A DNA stretch of 7,584 nt from Zavarzinia sp. (GCA_028694545.1 JAQVKV010000094.1:1-7584), one strand, 5' to 3'; numbered from the stretch's first letter, positions 1 through 6,059 are shown. Notes: generated from the letters alone by a model not told the origin. Translations and numbers: made by a program.

Positions 1-472
1 CGCGGGCGCAGGCGATGATGGGCGGCAGGCCTGTCTTTTCCTCGTAATCACGCAAGTCCGCGTTGAAGAAATTATAGCCGAAGCCCGCCGTGTGCAGCAT
101 CAGCATGCGGGGGGTGATGTCGCGCTTCGGGGCGCGCAACACGGGATTGCCCGCCGCATCGAAGCCTTCCAGCACCTGGATCGCGGCGATCTCGGGCACA
201 TAGGTGCGCGCAGGGGCGTCGAGGTCGAGGCGGCCCTGTTCGACGAGCTGGAGAATGGCCGTCCCCGTCACGGCCTTGGTGCAGGAGAAGATGGCGAAGA
301 CCGTGTCCTCGGTCATCGGCGCGGGCTCGGCGAGGGAGCGGCGGCCGGCCGTCCCGGTGTAGATCGTGCCCTTGGCGTCGGTCGCCATGGCGACGACGCC
401 GGGAACGCCGCCCTTGCTTTCGACCGCCGAACGCAGAACGGCGTCGGCGGCGGATTTCAGGTCCTTCGACAT
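1..472 (-). CDS. Beta-lactamase-fold serine hydrolase (class C / family VIII esterase type), N-terminal part
   Basis: The first 157 codons are visible; the C-terminal part lies beyond the left edge. The protein belongs to the beta-lactamase superfamily (Pfam Beta-lactamase, PF00144), which includes class C beta-lactamases, D-aminopeptidases and family VIII carboxylesterases. The nucleophile motif SxxK is present as S63-C-T-K66, preceded by a strand ending VFAIFS. A conserved segment H127-T-A-G-F-G-Y-N follows, typical of the esterase/hydrolase members. The Tyr motif (YxN or YxS) and the KTG-like box would lie outside the window. No signal peptide is apparent: the start MSKDLKSAAD is hydrophilic, which favours a cytoplasmic esterase-like enzyme over a periplasmic beta-lactamase. 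The ATG at 472-470 was chosen because it opens the conserved frame and has AGGGAGAG just upstream; an ATG 4 nt further upstream opens an unrelated arginine-rich frame. The gene lies 95 bp downstream of the enoyl-CoA hydratase-like gene on the same strand. The substrate cannot be told. Confidence 0.88.
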   Translation of the reverse strand, partial: MSKDLKSAADAVLRSAVESKGGVPGVVAMATDAKGTIYTGTAGRRSLAEPAPMTEDTVFAIFSCTKAVTGTAILQLVEQGRLDLDAPARTYVPEIAAIQVLEGFDAAGNPVLRAPKRDITPRMLMLHTAGFGYNFFNADLRDYEEKTGLPPIIACAR

Positions 473-567
473 GCATCTCTCCCTGTTGGCGTCCTCTTCA
501 CGCGGGACGCTGCCGGTCGATCATGCCGTCCTGGAAGCGTATCGTCGCCCCCCTTACGGGTGGAATG

Positions 568-1365
568 TCAGTCCTCGATATCGCGTTCGCCCCGGGTGAC
601 GTCGCGCATGCGGGCAATCGCTTCCTCCGTCGCGATCAGCCGGGCCTGCGCCTCGCGCTCGGCGACGAGGCCCCGGGCCAGCGGCACCGTGACGGCCTCG
701 CGCACCAGCCGCTTCAGGCTGGCGGTCGCCTCGCGCGACTGGTCGGCCAGGCGGTGCGCCATGATCATGGCGGCATCAAGGGCAAGGTCGGGCGCCATTT
801 CCTGCGCGATGCCGATCTGCAGCGCCTGCAGCGGCGAGACGGTGCGTCCCATCAGGATCAGCTCCAGCGCCTTGGCCGGGCCGATCAGCCGGGGCAGGCG
901 CTGGCTGCCGCCGCCGAGCGGGGCCAGACCGATATTCGCCTCGGGAAAGCCGAGGCCGTAATCCCCGTCCTCGACCACGCGGATGTCGCAGGCGAGGGCC
1001 AGATCGAAGCCGGCGCCGATGCAGGTGCCGTTGATCGCGGCGACGAAGGGCAGGGGGCTTGCCTCGATCCGGGCGAGCTGGCGGGCGAAGGCGCCGATCG
1101 CGGGCAGCGGATCGTCGGCCATGGTGGTCGCGGCGGCGCGCTGGTGCCGTCCCATGTGTTCGAGATCGCGCACCGCATAGGGCCCGCCGAACACGCCGTC
1201 GGCGCCCCCCGTGACCACGACGGCGCCGAGACCCCGGGCCGCCTCGATCGTATCGAGGGCGCGGGCGAGGTCCTCGACCACAGCGCCGTCGAATTCGCCG
1301 TGCGGCGAATTCAGCAGGGTGAGGATGGCGATAGCCTCTTCGATGCGAACCGTGACCTGGCTCAT
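568..1365 (-). CDS. Enoyl-CoA hydratase/isomerase (crotonase) family protein
   Basis: A 265-residue crotonase-fold protein, the usual length for the family, expected to act on an acyl-CoA thioester in the cytoplasm. The N-terminal beta region reads VTVRIEEAIAILTLLNSP. The first oxyanion-hole segment (residues 58-68, VFGGPYAVRDL) departs from the common FSAGAD-K form. The second (I111-NGTCIGAGFDLALACDIR) is well conserved. The PEANIGLAPLGGGSQRLPRLIG segment (141-162) is also typical. By alignment from memory with rat enoyl-CoA hydratase, Glu164 corresponds to E142, but Glu144 is replaced by D121. An Asp there followed by the Glu recalls dienoyl-CoA isomerase, although that enzyme's third acidic residue is L150 here. 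Hydratase, isomerase or hydrolase activity therefore remains open. The ATG at 1365-1363 has GAGGA 4 nt upstream. The gene starts 18 bp after the recG stop, so co-transcription with recG is likely. A strong palindrome lies within codons 18-25. Confidence 0.9.
   Translation of the reverse strand: MSQVTVRIEEAIAILTLLNSPHGEFDGAVVEDLARALDTIEAARGLGAVVVTGGADGVFGGPYAVRDLEHMGRHQRAAATTMADDPLPAIGAFARQLARIEASPLPFVAAINGTCIGAGFDLALACDIRVVEDGDYGLGFPEANIGLAPLGGGSQRLPRLIGPAKALELILMGRTVSPLQALQIGIAQEMAPDLALDAAMIMAHRLADQSREATASLKRLVREAVTVPLARGLVAEREAQARLIATEEAIARMRDVTRGERDIED
1291..1312. repeat. 22-bp near-perfect palindrome inside the enoyl-CoA hydratase-like gene
   Basis: The arms GAATTCGCCG and CGGCGAATTC are exact reverse complements separated by only 2 bp (TG on the plus strand). 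In the minus-strand mRNA this can fold as a 9-bp stem closed by a GCAC tetraloop, about 54-75 nt into the coding sequence. It encodes N-S-P-H-G-E-F, so it may be a coincidence of codon choice. The symmetry is certain; a function is not. Confidence 0.6.
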
Positions 1366-1383
1366 GACGTCCTCGTCAAAGCG

Positions 1384-3474
1384 TCAGCCCGAGGCGAGAT
1401 AGCGGACCGCCGCATCCCGCTCGAACAGATAGAGAAGGGTGCGCAGCGCCGTGCCGCGCGGGGTGTTCAGGTCCGGATCCCGTTCGAGCAGGAGCCGCGC
1501 GTCATCATGCGCGATCTCCATCAAGCCCGCATGACGATCGAGATCGACAAGGCGGAATTCCGGCACGCCCGACTGTTTCGTGCCCAATATCTCGCCCGCC
1601 CCCCTGATGCGCAGGTCGGCTTCGGCGATGACGAAACCATCGTCCGTGTCGCGCAGGGTTTCAAGGCGCTGGCGCGCGGTCTTGCCCGCGCCGTCGGCCA
1701 TCAGCAGGATGCAGAAGGAGGCGTCCGAGCCGCGTCCGACCCGGCCGCGCAACTGGTGCAGTTGCGCCAGCCCGAAACGCTCCGCCTGTTCGATCACCAT
1801 CACCGTCGCCTTGGGCACGTCCACGCCCACTTCGATAACGGTCGTGGCGACCAGAAGTTTCAGCTTTCCGTCCGCGAATTCCTGCATGACGCGGTCTTTT
1901 TCCGCCGCCTTCATGCGCCCGTGGACGAGACCGACATGATCGGGGAAACGCGCGGCGAGATGGGCGAAGCGGTCTTCCGCCGCCGCCGCGTCCGTGGTCT
2001 CCGATTCGGTCACCAGCGGGCAGACCCAATAGACCTGCGCGCCCCGTTCAAGCGCCCGGGCGATCGCCGCCACCATCTCGTCGAGGCGCGAGAGCGAGAC
2101 CACGCGGGTGTCGATCTTCTGCCGCCCCGCCGGCTTCTCCATCAGGCGCGAGACATCCATGTCGCCGAACGCCGTCAGGGTCAGGGTGCGGGGAATGGGC
2201 GTGGCGCTCATCACCAGCACGTCCAGCCCGTCGTCGCCCTTGGCGGCCAGGGTGAGACGCTGGTCGACACCGAAGCGATGCTGTTCGTCGATCACCGCAA
2301 GGCCGAGGTCGTGATAGGTCACCTCGCCCTCCAGCAGGGCATGGGTGCCGACCACGATGTCGATCTCGCCCGCCGCCAGCGCCGCCAGCAGCTTGCGCCG
2401 GCCCGCCCCCGTGTCGCGCCCGGTCAGCACCGCGAGGCGCAGCCCCGCCGCCTCGCACAGCGGCGCCAGGCTCTTGCCGTGCTGGCGGGCCAGCAATTCG
2501 GTCGGCGCCATCAGGCAGGCCTGCCGGCCGGCCTCCACCGCGATCGCCATGGCCATGAGGGCGACCACCGTCTTGCCTGCGCCGACGTCGCCCTGCAACA
2601 GCCGCAGCATGCGGACGGGCGAAGCAAGGTCTTCCGCGATCTCGCGGATCGCCTGTTCCTGCCCCCCGGTCAGGGCATAGGGCAGGGCCGCGCGCAGCCG
2701 CGACTGAACGGCGCCGGTGCCCACCACGGGCCGCCCCCGGCTGCGCCGCAGGCGCCGGCGCACGAGGGCGAGTGCCAGTTGGTTGGCCAGCAATTCGTCA
2801 TAGGCGAGACGCTGCCGCGCCGGCCCGTCGGCCGAGACATCCGCCGCGTCGTTGGGCCGGTGCACGGTGCTCCAGGCCTCGAACCACAGGGGCCAGGCCT
2901 CGCGCCGGACCAGCGCCGGGTCCAGCCATTCGGGCAGGTCGCGCGGCGCATGATCGAGGGCCGCGAGCACCACTTTCGCCATCGCCCGCGCGGTCACCCC
3001 GGCGGAGAGCGGATAGATCGGATCGATCGGCGGGATCTTCGCCGCGTCCTCGGGCGGGACGACGTAATCCGGATGGGGCATCTGGCGCAGGCCCTCCCAG
3101 GTCTCCATGCGCCCGCTGATCAGCCGCGTGGCCCCGACGGGCAGCAGGCGCGACAGCCAGTCCCCTTCCGCCTTGAAATAGACGAGCTGCATCTCGCCCG
3201 ACGGATCGGCGACCAGGACCCGATAGGGCTGGCGCGGCCCCCGCCCGGGGCGATGGCCGATCACCTCGACCTCGATGGTCGCGATCTCGTTCACCGGCGC
3301 TTCCATGATCGTCGGCCGCGCCCGGCGGTCGACGAGGGCGAAGGGCAGGTGGAACAGCACGTCCACCACCCGTTCCCCGCCCACCGCCTTGGCGATCGGC
3401 TTGGCCGTCTTCGGCCCGACCCCCGGAAGGCCGGTCAGCGACGCGAAAAGGGGGAGGAGGGAGGCGGGACGCAT
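1384..3474 (-). CDS. recG: ATP-dependent DNA helicase RecG
   Basis: This superfamily 2 helicase remodels stalled replication forks, R-loops and Holliday junctions by reversing forks on duplex DNA. At 696 residues it is close to the E. coli protein (about 693). An N-terminal helix-hairpin-helix-like segment (GLPGVGPKTAKPIAKAVGG, 15-33) leads into the OB-fold wedge domain (about 60-150) that splits the fork. The helicase core has Walker A G295-DVGAGK-T302, TELLAR (326-330 region), the DEQH box (396-399) followed by RFG, motif III SATPIPRT (423-430), TTVIEVGVDVP (544-554) and motif VI QLRGRVGRG (574-582). The RecG-specific TRG region, with AEADLRIRGAGEILGTKQSG, is at 617-636. All catalytic residues that I can see are intact. 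The ATG at 3474 is preceded by GAGG with a short 4-nt spacer. The gene starts 31 bp after the flavin-binding protein gene and ends 18 bp before the crotonase-like gene, all on the same strand. Confidence 0.98.
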   Translation of the reverse strand: MRPASLLPLFASLTGLPGVGPKTAKPIAKAVGGERVVDVLFHLPFALVDRRARPTIMEAPVNEIATIEVEVIGHRPGRGPRQPYRVLVADPSGEMQLVYFKAEGDWLSRLLPVGATRLISGRMETWEGLRQMPHPDYVVPPEDAAKIPPIDPIYPLSAGVTARAMAKVVLAALDHAPRDLPEWLDPALVRREAWPLWFEAWSTVHRPNDAADVSADGPARQRLAYDELLANQLALALVRRRLRRSRGRPVVGTGAVQSRLRAALPYALTGGQEQAIREIAEDLASPVRMLRLLQGDVGAGKTVVALMAMAIAVEAGRQACLMAPTELLARQHGKSLAPLCEAAGLRLAVLTGRDTGAGRRKLLAALAAGEIDIVVGTHALLEGEVTYHDLGLAVIDEQHRFGVDQRLTLAAKGDDGLDVLVMSATPIPRTLTLTAFGDMDVSRLMEKPAGRQKIDTRVVSLSRLDEMVAAIARALERGAQVYWVCPLVTESETTDAAAAEDRFAHLAARFPDHVGLVHGRMKAAEKDRVMQEFADGKLKLLVATTVIEVGVDVPKATVMVIEQAERFGLAQLHQLRGRVGRGSDASFCILLMADGAGKTARQRLETLRDTDDGFVIAEADLRIRGAGEILGTKQSGVPEFRLVDLDRHAGLMEIAHDDARLLLERDPDLNTPRGTALRTLLYLFERDAAVRYLASG

Positions 3475-3480
3475 ACCGCC

Positions 3481-3509
3481 TCGATACAGGTTTGCGGCCG
3501 GGGGCTCAA
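3481..3509 (-). promoter_or_regulatory. Possible recG-proximal promoter (weak)
   Basis: Read on the minus strand, TTGAGC (3509-3504, 4 of 6 to the sigma70 -35 hexamer) is followed after exactly 17 bp by TATCGA (3486-3481, 3 of 6 to the -10). The recG ATG lies 6 nt beyond, so initiation here would give an almost leaderless recG mRNA. The -35 overlaps the stop codon of the upstream gene. The match is poor enough to be chance, and read-through from the upstream gene would also explain recG expression. Confidence 0.2.
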
Positions 3510-4132
3510 GGTACAGGACGGAATGGACCGTCGGTTGTCAGGCGCGCGATCCGCGCTTCGAGTTCGGCGATCCTCGCATCGCGCTCGGCAATGGCGGCCG
3601 CCACGAGCCCGGCGTCGATGAGTTGGGGGATGTGCTGGGGGCAATTGGCGTTCCAGGTTTCGACCGTGAACACGATCGCCCGTTCGGCCCGACCTCCGCC
3701 CTCCTCGGGGCGGAGCGCGTCGAGCAAGGCCCCGTCCCCCTCGACCACCTGTGCCGTACCCCAGAGCTTGATGCGGCGCCGGTAGGCATAGTCGATCAGG
3801 AAGATGAAAGCCCTCGGGTTTTCCGAAAGATTGCCAATCGTGATGTATTGCCGGTTTCCGGCGAAATCGGCGAAGCCCAGCCGCCGCGCGTCGAGCACGT
3901 GGAGAAAGCCGGGTGGCCCGCCCCGGTGCTGGATATAGGGCTGGCCCGCCGCGCTGGCGGTCCCGAGGAAGAAACTGGTCTGCGCGCCGATGAATTGTGC
4001 GAGCCGGGGCGTCACGCGATCGGACCAGGGCGGTAAACCGTCCTGGAAATCGCGGGATCCCCGGGCCGCCTGCGCCGCCTTGACCGCCGGCGAAAAGGCG
4101 ACGTCGCTCGGTGTCCGAGGAGGTTGGCGCAT
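3506..4132 (-). CDS. Pyridoxamine 5'-phosphate oxidase-family FMN-binding protein
   Basis: A 208-residue PPOX-class split-barrel flavoprotein, expected to bind FMN (or F420 in relatives) and catalyse an unknown redox reaction in the cytoplasm. The barrel region carries SFFLGTASAAGQPYIQHRGGPPGFL (53-77), then LGFADFAGNRQYITIGNL (85-102) and IKLWGTAQVVEG (121-132), which form the flavin-binding core of the subgroup. A second signature, W160-N-A-N-C-P-Q-H-I168, is typical of this subgroup rather than of true PdxH, so a role in vitamin B6 synthesis is unlikely. The C-terminal tail (about 176-199, AAIAERDARIAELEARIARL) is a probable short coiled coil with I188, L191, I195 and L198 in a/d-like spacing, possibly for oligomerisation. 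The ATG at 4132 has AGGGAGA about 8 nt upstream. The gene sits 41 bp after the AhpD-like gene and 31 bp before recG, suggesting one transcript. The substrate is unknown. Confidence 0.9.
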   Translation of the reverse strand: MRQPPRTPSDVAFSPAVKAAQAARGSRDFQDGLPPWSDRVTPRLAQFIGAQTSFFLGTASAAGQPYIQHRGGPPGFLHVLDARRLGFADFAGNRQYITIGNLSENPRAFIFLIDYAYRRRIKLWGTAQVVEGDGALLDALRPEEGGGRAERAIVFTVETWNANCPQHIPQLIDAGLVAAAIAERDARIAELEARIARLTTDGPFRPVP

Positions 4133-4173
4133 CGGACGGATCTCCCTGCCGCCGGAAGGCGTGCGCCGTCGGA

Positions 4174-4716
4174 TCAGGCGGCGACGCCGGGCGCCACGGC
4201 CGGAAAGTCGATGTCGGTCCCGGCCACTTCGTTGAGGTAGTTGGTCCAGATGTTCAGGGCGACGTGCTGGACGATCTCGATGATCAGGGCATCGTCGTAA
4301 TCGGCCGCGCGCAGGGCCGTCAGGTCTTCATGGGCGACATGACCCCGGGTGGCCGCGACCTTGAGGGCGAAGCGCACGGCGACATCGGCGCGGGCGTCGT
4401 TGGAGCGGCCGGCACGGTTCGCCGCGATTTCCTCGTCCGGCAGGCTGGCGGCCAGATAGGTATGGGCCGAAAGGCAGTAGGCGCAGCCGTTGAATTCGGC
4501 AATCGCCAGCGCGATGCGCTCGCGCGTGGCGGCGGGCAGGCGGCCCTTGCCCAGGGCACCGGAGAGCCCGAGGTAGCCGTCGAGCGCGGCCGGGCTCTTC
4601 GCGACGAGACGGAACAGGTTGGGCACGCCGCCGAGCTGCTTTTCGACCTGACGCAGGAGCGGGCGCGAGGTTTCCGGGGCGGCGTCGATCGAGGCGGGGA
4701 TTTCGATGCGGGACAT
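4174..4716 (-). CDS. Carboxymuconolactone decarboxylase / AhpD-like family protein
   Basis: A 180-residue all-helical protein of the CMD family (PF02627), in the alkylhydroperoxidase-like group. The AhpD-type active-site pattern E-x3-C-x2-C-x3-H is complete: E74, C78, C81 and H85 within EFNGCAYCLSAHTY. This favours thiol-based peroxidase or disulfide chemistry over lactone decarboxylation, whose enzymes lack the CxxC pair. The sequence before it (KQLGGVPNLFRLVAKSPAAL, 26-45) is the usual peroxidase-related N-terminal helix, and LNIWTNYLNEVAGTDIDFP closes the domain. The ATG at 4716 has an excellent Shine-Dalgarno sequence, AGAGGAG, 8 nt upstream. The gene is transcribed divergently from a LysR-type regulator across 106 bp containing a symmetric inverted repeat, the classic layout of a LysR target. 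It is followed 41 bp downstream by the FMN-binding protein gene. I infer a small redox or detoxification module; the inducer and substrate are unknown. Confidence 0.92.
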   Translation of the reverse strand: MSRIEIPASIDAAPETSRPLLRQVEKQLGGVPNLFRLVAKSPAALDGYLGLSGALGKGRLPAATRERIALAIAEFNGCAYCLSAHTYLAASLPDEEIAANRAGRSNDARADVAVRFALKVAATRGHVAHEDLTALRAADYDDALIIEIVQHVALNIWTNYLNEVAGTDIDFPAVAPGVAA

Positions 4717-4750
4717 GGCGCGTGCTCCTCTGATGGCGGTGACGACGGGA

Positions 4751-4787
4751 GCAGGCTATGGGCTTCCGGGAAATTGGCATAGCCTGC
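4751..4787. promoter_or_regulatory. Perfect 10-bp inverted repeat in the divergent intergenic region, likely regulator operator
   Basis: GCAGGCTATG (4751-4760) and CATAGCCTGC (4778-4787) are exact reverse complements with a 17-bp spacer that itself contains TTCC-G-GGAA (4764-4772). The repeat leaves 34 bp to the AhpD-like ATG and 35 bp to the LysR ATG, so its centre (4769) coincides with the midpoint between the two starts. LysR-type regulators usually bind such sites between themselves and the gene that they control. A T-N11-A core exists (T4759 to A4771), but it is not itself symmetric, so the exact contact bases are uncertain. Confidence 0.6.
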
Positions 4788-4803
4788 CATTATTGGAAAT
4801 ATC
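4774..4803 (+). promoter_or_regulatory. Possible promoter of the LysR-type regulator gene
   Basis: TTGGCA (4774-4779, 5 of 6 to TTGACA) lies 17-18 bp upstream of an AT-rich stretch, AAATATC (4797-4803), whose match to TATAAT is only 3 of 6. The -35 overlaps the right arm of the inverted repeat, so a protein bound there could block transcription of its own gene. No convincing promoter was found for the opposite strand in the same interval. Confidence 0.3.
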
Positions 4804-4822
4804 CTCTCTCTGGATGGAAGGA

Positions 4823-5728
4823 ATGGTCGATCGTCTCGAAACCATGTCGATCCTGGTCGCGGTGGTGGACGCGGGCAGCCTGTCGGCTGGCGCGCGGCGG
4901 CTGGGCCTGCCGCTGGCGACCGTCAGCCGCCGTGTCGCCGATCTCGAGGCGGCGCTGGGCGCCCGATTGCTGCTGCGCTCGCCGCGTGGCCTCGTGACGA
5001 CGGAGGCCGGCGCCGCCTATCTCGGCGCCTGCCGACGCATTCTCGACGAGGTGGCGGAGGCGGAGCGCGTGGCCGCCGGTGAATTCGTCGTGCCGAAGGG
5101 GCTGTTGAGCCTGACGGCGCCCGTGGTCTTCGGGCGCCTGCATGTCCTGCCGGTGATCACCGCGTTCCTTGCCGCCTATCCGGCCATCGACGTCCGGCTG
5201 GAACTGGGCGATCGCAACGTCAATCTCCAGGAGGAACAGATCGACGCCGCCATCCGTATCGGCCACCTGCCCGACAGCGGTCTGCGCGCACGCCGGGTGG
5301 GGGTGGTGCGCCGCGTCGTCTGTGCCGCGCCCGCCTATCTGGCGGCGCGCGGCGTGCCGGCGCGGCCCGAGGACCTTGCCGCCCACGACTGCATCACCTT
5401 CGCCAATTTGATGGCGCCGGACCGCTGGTATTTCGGCGAAGGGCGACGGGAGCGGCCGGTCCCTATTCACTCCCGGATGACGGTCAATACGGCGGAGGCG
5501 GCGATCGAGGCGGCGTCGGCCGGCCTCGGCCTGACCCGGGTCCTGTCGTATCAGGTGGCGCGGGCGGTGGCGGATGGCCGGTTGTCGGTCGTGCTGGCGG
5601 ATGACGAACCGGGCCCCTGGCCGGTGCATATTCTCTACGGCGACGGGCTGGTACCGCGAAAGTTGCGTGCCTTCGTCGATTTCGCCGCGCCAAGGCTCGA
5701 GGCGTCACTTGCCGGGGCCATGGTGTGA
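4823..5728 (+). CDS. LysR-family transcriptional regulator
   Basis: A 301-residue LysR-type regulator of normal length. The N-terminal winged helix-turn-helix covers about residues 1-62: MVDRLETMSILVAVVDAGSL, then ARRLGLPLATVSRRVADLEAALG with the recognition helix around 31-43, and the wing LLLRSPRGLVTTEAG. A linker helix leads to the periplasmic-binding-protein-like effector domain (about 92-295), with DAAIRIGHLPDSGLRARRVG (141-160), CAAPAYLAARGVPARPEDLAAHDCI (167-191) and SAGLGLTRVLSYQV (232-245). These resemble the CrgA-like subgroup. The ATG at 4823 was chosen because family members begin almost exactly M-x-DRLE-M; GGATGG lies 5 nt upstream but is a weak ribosome site. Starting further upstream in the same open frame would translate the operator. 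The gene is divergent from the AhpD-like gene, its probable target, and may repress itself. The effector is unknown. Confidence 0.93.
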   Translation: MVDRLETMSILVAVVDAGSLSAGARRLGLPLATVSRRVADLEAALGARLLLRSPRGLVTTEAGAAYLGACRRILDEVAEAERVAAGEFVVPKGLLSLTAPVVFGRLHVLPVITAFLAAYPAIDVRLELGDRNVNLQEEQIDAAIRIGHLPDSGLRARRVGVVRRVVCAAPAYLAARGVPARPEDLAAHDCITFANLMAPDRWYFGEGRRERPVPIHSRMTVNTAEAAIEAASAGLGLTRVLSYQVARAVADGRLSVVLADDEPGPWPVHILYGDGLVPRKLRAFVDFAAPRLEASLAGAMV

Positions 5729-5738
5729 AAGCCCACGC

Positions 5739-5767
5739 GTGACAGCCGGCCTTCGCCGGCCTATACC
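5739..5767 (+). promoter_or_regulatory. Predicted sdhE-mfd promoter giving a leaderless mRNA
   Basis: GTGACA (5739-5744, 5 of 6 to the -35 consensus) and TATACC (5762-5767, 4 of 6 to the -10) are separated by exactly 17 bp. The next ATG is at 5776, 8 nt past the -10, where transcription would normally start. The bases before that ATG (ATCGCCCC) have no Shine-Dalgarno character, so a leaderless transcript fits both facts. The 17-bp spacer is unusual in being almost entirely a GCCGGC-CTTC-GCCGGC hairpin. Confidence 0.5.
5745..5760 (+). terminator. GC-rich hairpin after the LysR gene (possible weak terminator)
   Basis: GCCGGC (5745-5750), loop CTTC, then GCCGGC (5755-5760) form a perfect 6-bp stem with a tetraloop, 16 bp after the LysR stop codon. 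No run of T follows, so it is not a canonical intrinsic terminator. It also occupies the spacer between the -35 and -10 of the predicted sdhE promoter, so any terminator role would share the DNA with that promoter. Confidence 0.35.
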
Positions 5768-5775
5768 ATCGCCCC

Positions 5776-6042
5776 ATGCAGGACGACGATATCGAGAACC
5801 GGCGGCGGCGGGCGCGTTATCGCTCGTGGCATCGGGGCACCAAGGAAACCGACATCATCCTCGGCCGTTTCGCCGACGCCCATGTTTCGGCGTTCGGGGC
5901 GGACGAGCTGGCGCAATATGAGGCACTGCTCGAGGAGCAGGACCCGGACATCTACGCCTGGGTGACCGGCACCGCCGAGGCGCCGGCGCATATGCGCGGG
6001 GCCGTGCTCGACCTCCTGCTCAAGTTCCGCGTCGACGCCTGA
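5776..6042 (+). CDS. sdhE: Succinate dehydrogenase assembly factor SdhE (Sdh5/YgfY family)
   Basis: An 88-residue small acidic protein of the SdhE/Sdh5 family (PF03937), which helps attach FAD covalently to the flavoprotein subunit of succinate dehydrogenase in the cytoplasm. The defining RGxxE motif is intact as R20-G-T-K-E24, within RYRSWHRGTKETDIILGRF. The second half (ELAQYEALLEEQDPDIYAWVTG, 44-65) has the conserved pattern of the five-helix fold, including the D-P-D-I-Y-W stretch. The ATG at 5776 is at the expected place but has no ribosome-binding site; a promoter match 8 nt upstream suggests leaderless translation. mfd starts 17 bp after the stop codon on the same strand, so the two probably form an operon. 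The pairing of sdhE with mfd, near recG, is a recurring alphaproteobacterial arrangement and carries no obvious functional link to succinate dehydrogenase. Confidence 0.95.
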   Translation: MQDDDIENRRRRARYRSWHRGTKETDIILGRFADAHVSAFGADELAQYEALLEEQDPDIYAWVTGTAEAPAHMRGAVLDLLLKFRVDA

Positions 6043-6059
6043 TCCGCAAAGTCGTTCCC

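Noticed and set aside
72..476. An ATG at 476 on the minus strand opening a 134-codon frame.
   Set aside because: The product is arginine-rich and featureless. The frame starting 4 nt later, at 472, carries the SxxK motif and the beta-lactamase-fold pattern.
538..571. CTGACA and GATACG on the minus strand as a promoter for the serine hydrolase gene.
   Set aside because: The spacing is 22 bp, too long for a sigma70-type promoter, and no other good pair was found in the 95-bp gap.
523..3621. A 1032-codon open frame on the plus strand antisense to recG and the crotonase-like gene.
   Set aside because: Its product is rich in R, H, G, Q and A with no recognisable domain, and it lies opposite two clearly conserved genes. 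Long antisense frames are expected in high-GC DNA, where stop codons are rare.
4706..4822. Upstream in-frame ATGs (4706, 4715, 4733, 4814) as alternative starts of the LysR gene.
   Set aside because: The first three would translate the intergenic inverted repeat and add a tail not found in LysR-type regulators; 4814 has no ribosome site. The family N-terminus fits M at 4823.
4790..5629. A 279-codon minus-strand open frame opposite the LysR gene.
   Set aside because: It has R/Q/H/G-rich shadow composition and no domain; the plus strand encodes a complete helix-turn-helix and effector domain.
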